Below are positions 1 to 4,965 of a stretch of DNA of 5,982 nt, piece by piece (the first letter of the stretch is position 1; every line of letters begins with the position of its first letter). This DNA is from Immundisolibacteraceae bacterium. Its GTDB lineage: Bacteria; Pseudomonadota; Gammaproteobacteria; Immundisolibacterales; Immundisolibacteraceae. The notes below the pieces were generated by a model. The model ran no database searches. It saw only the letters and a list, made by a program, of their open reading frames with translations, and was not told the origin of the DNA. Where the stretch lies: assembly GCA_019090185.1 (NCBI GenBank), contig JAHRWJ010000104.1:1-5982 (forward strand), read 5' to 3'. The position numbers and the translations under genes are program-made.

Positions 1-608
1 ACATTCATGCCGTAGGCGGTAGCTTTAAAATCTTTACCCCAGTAAAAATAGGTGTGATTCCAAAGTGCTTCACCGGCAGTTTTAGGAATAGGGAACCAAA
101 CACCTGGAGTATAAGTTTCCCGCTTCACACTACGTTCTGCCAGCGTGGGCTTATCACTACCAACAAACTCTGTGTTAGTCGCGTTTTTAATCGAACCCGT
201 ATAGTAAGCATCCGGAAAGGAGGCACTACGGCGAGTTGGATAAATGTTCATTTCCATGGTGTCGGGATAACGCTCAAACAGCGCCTGGGTTCCCGGGGTT
301 AACTTGTCCGCATACTGTTTATAGTTATCAGCGGTGATAGTGAACAAAATCTCATCGCTAGCAAACGGGTCAACATACCAGCCGCCTGGGGTGTAACCCT
401 CAGGATATTCGGTGATACCACCGGTCCAGGCTGGAATGGTTCCATCCGCATTACCGGCGCGGACAGCACCTAATGGTGTCAATGGGGTACCTGTCACACC
501 AAGCTGTGCTGCTTCTTCGGCAGAAACTTTAGCTTGTGCAGGGGTAATGGCAATACCTGCCAACAACAGACACGCAGGCACAGCCCGCGTCATATTCCTG
601 ATCTTCAT
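1..608 (-). CDS. DUF1329 exported protein, 3' part cut by window edge
   Basis: The frame is open from an ATG at 608 to the left edge: 202 complete codons, with the C-terminal half outside the window. The N-terminus is a Sec signal peptide: basic start (MKIRNMTR), hydrophobic core around residues 13-22, and probable cleavage after AQA at residue 26, before KVS. The mature part aligns without gaps to the DUF1329 protein at 1003-2442 over 176 residues (about 75% identity by hand count), sharing GAVRAGNADG, IPAWTGGITE, GGWYVDPFA, ALFERYPDT and WFPIPKT. DUF1329 proteins are periplasmic or outer-membrane-associated, with a predicted LolB-like fold, and often sit near DUF1302 and RND/MMPL transporter genes; their molecular function is not established. 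The start at 608 is chosen for AGAGGA (615-620) 6 nt upstream. An in-frame ATG at 629 would add seven residues but has no good ribosome-binding site. Unlike its paralogue it lacks both cysteines of the C148/C159 pair. Confidence 0.9.
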   Translation of the reverse strand, partial: MKIRNMTRAVPACLLLAGIAITPAQAKVSAEEAAQLGVTGTPLTPLGAVRAGNADGTIPAWTGGITEYPEGYTPGGWYVDPFASDEILFTITADNYKQYADKLTPGTQALFERYPDTMEMNIYPTRRSASFPDAYYTGSIKNATNTEFVGSDKPTLAERSVKRETYTPGVWFPIPKTAGEALWNHTYFYWGKDFKATAYGMN

Positions 609-646
609 CCTTATTCCTCTCTTTTTCATCGCCAAAAATAGGCAGT

Positions 647-689
647 AAAAAGCCCCCTTCGCTGATGTTATCCCAAGCGATAAGAGGGC
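647..689 (-). terminator. Terminator-like hairpin in the leader of the left DUF1329 gene
   Basis: Read on the minus strand, the arm at 689-677 (GCCCTCTTATCGC) pairs with 662-652 (GCGAAGGGGGC). This gives 11 base pairs with one G-U wobble and a 2-nt AT bulge, around a 14-nt loop, followed at once by TTTTT (651-647). It lies 38 nt before the ATG at 608 and points the same way as the gene. It is therefore either an attenuator inside the leader or the terminator of a small upstream RNA. It does not end a protein gene, because the preceding gene already has its own terminator at 947-984. Confidence 0.55.
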
Positions 690-782
690 AAATCCATATG
701 CTGTAGTCAAAAGCAGCTTGAGGCTACTTCATATGCAACAGCGACATACTAAGACAAGCGGGGCCATGAAGAAACCTCTTAT
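680..782 (-). promoter_or_regulatory. Possible antiterminator / riboswitch-like leader fold
   Basis: On the minus strand ATAAGAGG (782-775) is perfectly complementary to CCTCTTAT (687-680). The second segment lies inside the 5' arm of the hairpin at 647-689. Pairing the two would close a junction containing the hairpin at 695-735 and would block the terminator stem. This mutually exclusive arrangement is typical of attenuators and of riboswitches whose P1 helix acts as antiterminator. I see no match to the conserved core of TPP, SAM-I, lysine, purine, glycine or cobalamin riboswitches. An 8-nt match could be chance, so the regulatory role is inference. Confidence 0.35.
695..735 (-). repeat. 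Imperfect inverted repeat bounded by two CATATG arms
   Basis: CATATG at 695-700 pairs with CATATG at 730-735, GTAG (703-706) with CTAC (724-727), and TCAA (707-710) with TTGA (718-721). A 2x2 mismatch, a 2-nt bulge and a 7-nt loop interrupt these helices. In RNA this is a hairpin with about 14 base pairs, located directly upstream of the terminator-like hairpin and inside the proposed junction. It could also be a DNA operator dyad. Confidence 0.5.
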
Positions 783-813
783 AGGAAAAACTCTGTTTAT
801 AATTTAAAAAACT

Positions 814-842
814 TTAGCAAAATTCCTGAAAAGTCTTGTCAA
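814..842 (-). promoter_or_regulatory. Possible sigma70 promoter for the left DUF1329 gene
   Basis: A perfect TTGACA -35 hexamer (842-837) stands 17 nt from TGCTAA (819-814), which is a poor -10. The surrounding 790-860 stretch is AT-rich. A better-looking TATAAA (801-796) lacks a -35 at an acceptable distance. A promoter in this area is expected, because a terminator separates this gene from the one before it. The exact element is uncertain. A start near 807 would give a leader of about 200 nt. Confidence 0.3.
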
Positions 843-946
843 TTTGAGCGGAGCAACAATTTTTCGCAGACTCAGTATGAAAGTTTGGCAAATTATTGCA
901 TCCGATTTCGTTGACTAGAGCACCCTTCCAACAATCATTAAACTCT

Positions 947-984
947 AAATGCACAAGGGGCCCCGTTGGGCCCCTTGCATTTTT
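947..984 (-). terminator. GC-rich terminator of the 479-aa DUF1329 gene
   Basis: CAAGGGGCCC (954-963) is the perfect reverse complement of GGGCCCCTTG (968-977), with a 4-nt loop. Flanking AAATGC (947-952) and GCATTT (977-982) can extend the stem across a 2-nt bulge. It lies about 20 nt past the TAA at 1003-1005. In the minus direction it is followed only by a short ATTTAG stretch; the plus-strand side has TTTTT, so it may work in both directions. Confidence 0.75.
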
Positions 985-1002
985 AGTGATGATAGTAATG
1001 AC

Positions 1003-2442
1003 TTAACGAACACCTCGTTTACGCAATCCAGATGGTTTCTGATAATCCCAGTCTGGCTTATCGTTGTAGACCGGCGGGCCATTGTCATCTTTCACACCAA
1101 TATTGTAGAAAGAATTCACGCAAGCATAACGGCCATTAACCAGATCCATATGGGCATCACCCCAGAATTGGGTGAACTTATGGTTATAAAAGTTAATATT
1201 ATAGAGTTCGGATACCCGCCAGATACTATCCTGAGCATCATACATATCCGCGTTGGTGGCCACCCAGGTATCTTCATCTGCATAAACTAGGCGATGCGGG
1301 CTCAAATGTCTGAACTGCGGACGCGTCCGACCTTCAACTACCCAGACTCGATGCAACTCATAACGTTTTAGATCTGGATTCAAATGACCCGGACGAGCAA
1401 GGTCATCCCAGGTAACTCCAGGCTGCGCCATCTTATAAGAGTTGTAAGGAACGTAATATTCCTTCTTGATCGGCGCGGACATTTCATACCACTCTTCTTT
1501 ACCGGTAATAGCCCAGCCCCATCGTTGGTCAGCCGTACGCAACCCGTCAGACCCTGTTCCAGGACTATCATAGAAGCCAATCTCCGGCGCCTTACGAACT
1601 CTTCGTTGTCCCGGAATATATAAATAGGCATCAAAGTCGTTGTTGGCATAGCTATTACAACCACCAAACATCTGACCAGCAGTACGTGGCGGGTAGACAT
1701 CTTCCTGGCTACCACAAATTAATGCACCACCACCGCGCTGAAAGTAGGCATCCTGAGTCATTTCCTGATCGGTCATCGCCCATGCCAGTATCCAGCGATC
1801 TATCTTCATATGGTCAGCATAGCTACCATCGGCGAATACATTCATGCCATAAGCAGTACCGGTATAAGATTTTCCCCAGTAAAAATAGCTATGATTCCAC
1901 AGTACTTCACCGCCTGTTTTAGGGATTGGAAACCAGACCCCGCGCTGGTGAGACTCTTTTTTAATACAGCGCTCGGCCAGAGTCGGTTCTGTAGAACCAC
2001 ACCATTCGGCGTTGGCTGCATTATGTAGCGAACCTTCGTAGAACCAGTCAGGAAATGAGCCACTGCGACGAGTCGGGTAGACATTCATCACAAAGGTATC
2101 AGGATAACGTTCAAACAGCGCTTGAGTTCCGGCTGTCAGTTTGTCTGCGTACTGTTTGTAATTTTGGCCGGTAATAGAAAATAGAATTTCATCATCCGCA
2201 AAAGGGTCAACGTACCATCCTCCTGGAGTGTAGCCGGCAGGCGGTTCGGTGATACCGCCGGTCCATGCGGGGATGGAGCCATCCGCATTCCCAGCACGTA
2301 CGGCACCAACAGGTGTTAGAAGGGTGCCCTCTAAACCGAGCGTTGCAACTTCTTCAGGTGAAACTTTCGCGGTCGCAGAAAGTGTAATCAAACTAGAGGC
2401 AGCAAACACGAGAACGGCTTGCTTAAACATCGGGTATTTCAT
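1003..2442 (-). CDS. DUF1329 family exported protein, complete (479 aa)
   Basis: This encodes a 479-residue DUF1329 (PF07044) protein of roughly usual family length. Residues 1-25 form a Sec signal peptide with cleavage after ATA (25/26) and no lipobox, so the mature protein is expected in the periplasm or peripherally on the outer membrane. The mature part is rich in Trp, Tyr and Phe, as is usual for the family, with landmarks AVRAGNADG (48-55), GGWYVDPFA (74-82), ALFERYPDT (108-116) and WFPIPKT (170-176). Five cysteines occur (148, 159, 243, 262, 441); the close pairs suggest disulfides. The family is predicted to have a LolB-like fold and is often encoded beside DUF1302 and RND/MMPL exporters in hydrocarbon, steroid or ester degraders; neither partner is in this window. 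Its substrate is unknown. The start is firm: AGAGGAG (2456-2450) lies 7 nt before ATG. Its tandem paralogue lies downstream at 1-608. Confidence 0.93.
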   Translation of the reverse strand: MKYPMFKQAVLVFAASSLITLSATAKVSPEEVATLGLEGTLLTPVGAVRAGNADGSIPAWTGGITEPPAGYTPGGWYVDPFADDEILFSITGQNYKQYADKLTAGTQALFERYPDTFVMNVYPTRRSGSFPDWFYEGSLHNAANAEWCGSTEPTLAERCIKKESHQRGVWFPIPKTGGEVLWNHSYFYWGKSYTGTAYGMNVFADGSYADHMKIDRWILAWAMTDQEMTQDAYFQRGGGALICGSQEDVYPPRTAGQMFGGCNSYANNDFDAYLYIPGQRRVRKAPEIGFYDSPGTGSDGLRTADQRWGWAITGKEEWYEMSAPIKKEYYVPYNSYKMAQPGVTWDDLARPGHLNPDLKRYELHRVWVVEGRTRPQFRHLSPHRLVYADEDTWVATNADMYDAQDSIWRVSELYNINFYNHKFTQFWGDAHMDLVNGRYACVNSFYNIGVKDDNGPPVYNDKPDWDYQKPSGLRKRGVR

Positions 2443-2460
2443 GGAAAAGCTCCTCTTCTA

Positions 2461-2497
2461 GACAAAAGCATCGCTCCGTGCAATGCATTTATCTGTC
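2461..2497 (-). promoter_or_regulatory. Leader hairpin with ACGGA loop, possible CsrA/RsmA site
   Basis: On the minus strand GCATTGC (2486-2480) pairs with GCGATGC (2474-2468), with one wobble, around the 5-nt loop ACGGA. Short A/T and GAC/GTC complementarities extend the stem outward. A second GGA lies in the Shine-Dalgarno sequence about 25 nt downstream (2453-2451). A GGA in a hairpin loop paired with a GGA in the ribosome-binding site is the classic arrangement bound by CsrA/RsmA translational repressors. Whether this host has such regulation here is inference. Confidence 0.35.
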
Positions 2498-2500
2498 CCA

Positions 2501-2512
2501 GGCCGATCGGCC
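2501..2512. repeat. Perfect 12-bp palindrome GGCCGATCGGCC
   Basis: A fully self-complementary 12-mer lies 59 nt upstream of the DUF1329 start codon and about 40 bp downstream of the proposed -10. It could be a repressor operator or a small RNA hairpin at the head of the leader. It could also be incidental in this GC-rich patch. Confidence 0.4.
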
Positions 2513-2549
2513 CGTAATTGTTAAGGGCAGAGTCCTTTCCACAAACTTG

Positions 2550-2577
2550 ATATTACCTAAATTTGCTAATAAGCCAA
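2550..2577 (-). promoter_or_regulatory. Probable sigma70-like promoter of the 479-aa DUF1329 gene
   Basis: TTGGCT (2577-2572, 4 of 6 matches to the -35 consensus) is separated by 16 nt from TAATAT (2555-2550, 4 of 6 matches to the -10). Transcription would begin near 2543 and give a leader of about 100 nt. The leader would contain the palindrome at 2501-2512 and the ACGGA hairpin. Confidence 0.4.
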
Positions 2578-2580
2578 CCG

Positions 2581-2606
2581 CTAAATCGCTGGCTCTAGCC
2601 ATTTAG
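2581..2606. promoter_or_regulatory. Imperfect 26-bp dyad just upstream of the -35, possible operator
   Basis: CTAAAT (2581-2586) is mirrored by ATTTAG (2601-2606), and the inner GGCTCTAGCC (2591-2600) is a perfect 10-bp palindrome. Four extra bases (CGCT) break the symmetry on one side. It ends 3 bp from the proposed -35, where an activator or repressor would bind. It has no T-tract, so it is unlikely to be a terminator. Confidence 0.4.
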
Positions 2607-2840
2607 TCTCCATTTTCAAGTATCAACATCCAGATTTACTGAGTTACTTCAAACTCAACATCAATGCGACCACCCACTTTATTCGATCAGTTATTGGTGG
2701 CGGGTTCCGAAAGTCGCTTTACAAACAGACAAACCGATCCACATTGGGTTTCGATGTTAATTTTACAAAGCTGCTGAATTAATCAGTTCTGTCTCAAATT
2801 GGGCGCAAACACGACACTATTGAGTGGTACCTTGAAAGGC
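2607..2840. other. Intergenic stretch with no recognised feature
   Basis: This is the remainder of the gap between the SDR stop codon and the regulatory cluster of the DUF1329 gene. I find no convincing terminator for the SDR gene, no RNA gene and no coding region. Only short, weak inverted repeats occur, such as GAGTT/AACTC at 2641-2656 and CCACC/GGTGG at 2670-2700. Confidence 0.6.
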
Positions 2841-3632
2841 TTAAGGCGCATCATCAAACAGCGAAATATGCTTACCGGCACTATAGCCACCATCAACCAT
2901 TAACGCGCTGCCGGTGACAAAAGATGCATCATCAGATGCCAGAAATAATGCGGGTCGGGCGATTTCTTCAGGCTCAGCCATGCGGCCGAGTGAGCAAAGA
3001 TCGGTCATTATTTTTTCATGACCTGGATTTGCCTCCATATAGCCCCGAATTCTCGGCGTATAAGTCCCACCCGGGCAGACACAATTAACCCGAATATGGT
3101 CTTTAGCAAAATCCATTGCCATATTTTTGGTTAGTGTTATTACTGCGCCCTTGCTTGCTGAATAAGCGCTACAACGGTTTTCGGCTAATACTCCAGCAAT
3201 AGATGAAATATTAATAATTGACCCGCCACCACGCTTTCTAAGTTCCGGAATCACCACTTTCGAGACACGAAATACCGACATGAGATTGGTATCAATGATG
3301 AATCGCCACTCTTCATCGGTTGCTTCTTCAACCGTGCGCATAGAATTGTTGCCGACTACATTAAATAGCACATCGATGCCGGAATATCGGTTTAATAACG
3401 CAGGCACCAACTGATTAACCTGATCCAGGTTGGTAACATCTAAACCAATAGCCATCACGTCAGCACCTCGACTCGCAATTTCATCCGCAGCCTTCTGTGC
3501 TGCTTGCTCATCCAGGTCGGTGAGTACGGCTGCGCCGCCATGGTCACACCAGAGTTCAACGATCGCCCGCCCAATACCGGCTGCACCACCGGTTATCAAT
3601 GCAACTTTGCCACTGTATTCGTTGTATTTCAT
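2841..3632 (-). CDS. Short-chain dehydrogenase/reductase (SDR, classical), 263 aa
   Basis: This is a classical SDR oxidoreductase of normal length with a single Rossmann domain, probably cytosolic. The nucleotide-binding glycine motif TGGAAGIG occupies residues 14-21. Asp39 at the end of beta-strand 2 (VLTDLD) points to NAD(H) rather than NADP(H). The active-site tetrad is Asn116, Ser144 (in NISSIAG), Tyr157 and Lys161 (YSASK). A PG motif (CPGGTYTP) and the C-terminal GSALMVDGGYSAG complete the fold. The usual NNAG motif reads NVVG (91-94), a variant also found in other SDRs. The substrate cannot be read from sequence; a secondary alcohol/ketone of a catabolic route is a reasonable guess given the DUF1329 neighbours. 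The start is well supported: GGGGAG (3646-3641) lies 8 nt before ATG. It has its own promoter (3694-3722) and probably forms a single-gene unit. Confidence 0.92.
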   Translation of the reverse strand: MKYNEYSGKVALITGGAAGIGRAIVELWCDHGGAAVLTDLDEQAAQKAADEIASRGADVMAIGLDVTNLDQVNQLVPALLNRYSGIDVLFNVVGNNSMRTVEEATDEEWRFIIDTNLMSVFRVSKVVIPELRKRGGGSIINISSIAGVLAENRCSAYSASKGAVITLTKNMAMDFAKDHIRVNCVCPGGTYTPRIRGYMEANPGHEKIMTDLCSLGRMAEPEEIARPALFLASDDASFVTGSALMVDGGYSAGKHISLFDDAP

Positions 3633-3693
3633 CCAGACATCTCCCCTTTTGAAAACCGCCCCCTGAAAATACAGGCTCTGATTTTTTTAAAGA

Positions 3694-3722
3694 AGTATGT
3701 GGTGATTACGACTTTTTGGCAA
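3694..3722 (-). promoter_or_regulatory. Sigma70-like promoter of the SDR gene
   Basis: TTGCCA (3722-3717, 5 of 6 -35 matches) is separated by exactly 17 nt from CATACT (3699-3694, 4 of 6 -10 matches). Transcription would start near 3687, giving a leader of about 55 nt ending in a strong GGGGAG ribosome-binding site. A small hairpin, CCTG/CAGG (3662-3675), lies in this leader. Confidence 0.55.
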
Positions 3723-3757
3723 AAAACAGCTGGAAGAAAGAAAGTATCCGCTGATTT
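3721..3757 (-). terminator. Weak terminator after pgk
   Basis: On the minus strand CAGCGG pairs with CCAGCTG (one bulged A), flanked by AAAA upstream and a run of six T downstream (3726-3721). It lies about 30-65 nt past the pgk stop codon. The stem is short and the loop about 14 nt, so efficiency is doubtful. The T-run overlaps the -35 of the next promoter. Confidence 0.35.
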
Positions 3758-3787
3758 TAAGAGACGAATTGCATTTTAAGTTTGAGG

Positions 3788-4963
3788 CTATTGATTGCGC
3801 TGCTCTAGCACGGCTACCGCTGGCAGTGTTTTGCCTTCTACCATTTCCAGAAACGCGCCACCACCCGTCGATATGTAGGATATTTGCTCCGCAACACCAA
3901 ATTTTTTGATCGCTGCCAGGGTATCGCCACCACCGGCAAGCGAGAAGGCAGGCGATGCGGCGATGCCTTGCGCCAGCAGGCGAGTACTTTCTGCAAACGG
4001 CTCCAATTCAAAAACCCCAAGCGGACCGTTCCAGATAATCGTACCTGCTTGCTTCAATTCAGCAGCTACTTTGGCAGTGAACTCCCTGCCTAAATCAAGA
4101 ATCATACGATCATCAGGCACCTGATCGACGGCGAAAATTTCAACCTCCGCATCCGCACTAAATTCAGTGGCGCAAACCACCCGGTCAGGTAGCGCTAATT
4201 CAACGCCTTTGCGGCGAGCAAGCTGCATCAGTTCAATAGCCGTTTGTTTCATCTTCGGCTCATAAAGCGAAGTGCCAACCGAATAGCCTCCCGCTGCCAA
4301 AAAGGTATTGGTCATGCCGCCGCCGACGATGAGTCGGTCAACCCTTTCAATTAATGACCGTAACACCTCAAGTTTGGTGGAGACCTTGGCTCCTCCGACA
4401 ATGGCCACTACCGGACCTTTAGGGCTCTCCATTGCCTGGCCAATATTCTCTATTTCTGCGTCCAGCAAAGGGCCTGCACAGGCCACCGGTGCAAACTTTG
4501 CTACTCCATGGGTAGAGGCATGAGCCCGATGGGCAGTACCAAATGCATCCATTACAAATAGATCACAAAGTTGCGCCATCTGCTGGGCTAACGCATCAGC
4601 ATTTGACATTTCGCCAACCTGAAAACGAACATTTTCTGCCAGGCTAAGCGTACCTGGTTTAATCTGATAATTAAGCCAATCGGTGATCAGCGGCACCGAC
4701 CGGTTGAGCAATTCAGACAATCGTTTGGCCACTGGCTGCAACGAAAATTCGGCATCAAACAGACCTTCTTCTGGCCGCCCTAAATGAGACAGTAATAACA
4801 CACCAGCGCCGGTGGAAAGTGCGGCTTCAATCGTAGGCAGTACTGCCAGAATACGACTCTCATCACCAACCTCTCTACCGACCATCGGCACATTAAGATC
4901 AACACGAATTAATACCCGCTTACCGGCTAAATCCTGATTACGCATTCGTAGATAGTTGGCCAA
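3788..4963 (-). CDS. pgk: Phosphoglycerate kinase
   Basis: PGK transfers phosphate from 1,3-bisphosphoglycerate to ADP, giving 3-phosphoglycerate and ATP, in cytosolic glycolysis (reversed in gluconeogenesis). At 391 residues it has the usual bacterial length. Both domains are intact. The N-domain carries the substrate-binding RVDLNVP (20-26) and SHLGRP (59-64), plus ENVRF, DAFGTAHRAHAS and CAGPLL. The C-domain carries the nucleotide-binding KVSTKL, VGGGMTNTF, WNGPLGVFE, GGGDT (344-348) and STGGGA (365-370). The start appears to be TTG at 4963, only 2 nt after the stop of the GAPDH gene, with a weak GAGAG upstream. Homologous proteins such as E. coli PGK also have a few residues before the Met that aligns with Met7 here, and the ATG at 4945 has no ribosome-binding site, so TTG is preferred. 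Translational coupling to the upstream gene is likely. Confidence 0.96.
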   Translation of the reverse strand: MANYLRMRNQDLAGKRVLIRVDLNVPMVGREVGDESRILAVLPTIEAALSTGAGVLLLSHLGRPEEGLFDAEFSLQPVAKRLSELLNRSVPLITDWLNYQIKPGTLSLAENVRFQVGEMSNADALAQQMAQLCDLFVMDAFGTAHRAHASTHGVAKFAPVACAGPLLDAEIENIGQAMESPKGPVVAIVGGAKVSTKLEVLRSLIERVDRLIVGGGMTNTFLAAGGYSVGTSLYEPKMKQTAIELMQLARRKGVELALPDRVVCATEFSADAEVEIFAVDQVPDDRMILDLGREFTAKVAAELKQAGTIIWNGPLGVFELEPFAESTRLLAQGIAASPAFSLAGGGDTLAAIKKFGVAEQISYISTGGGAFLEMVEGKTLPAVAVLEQRNQ

Positions 4964-4965
4964 AA

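Noticed and set aside
627..629. In-frame ATG seven codons upstream of the chosen start of the left DUF1329 gene
   Set aside because: No ribosome-binding site precedes it, whereas AGAGGA sits 6 nt before the ATG at 608, and the signal peptide is normal from 608.
949..1290. Plus-strand 113-aa open frame opposite the end of the DUF1329 gene
   Set aside because: It begins inside the terminator region and overlaps the well-supported minus-strand gene. It has no ribosome-binding site and no recognisable domain, so it is an antisense shadow.
1380..1715. Minus-strand 111-aa open frame inside the DUF1329 gene
   Set aside because: It is in another frame of a gene with clear family motifs and has no recognisable protein features.
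2665..2778. Plus-strand 37-codon open frame in the intergenic region
   Set aside because: It has no Shine-Dalgarno sequence, no plus-strand promoter I can defend and no recognisable motif. A frame this short is expected by chance.
3504..3779. Plus-strand 91-aa open frame overlapping the SDR start and promoter region
   Set aside because: Its first half is antisense to conserved SDR N-terminal codons and the rest runs through the SDR promoter and AT-rich spacer. It has no domain or initiation signal.
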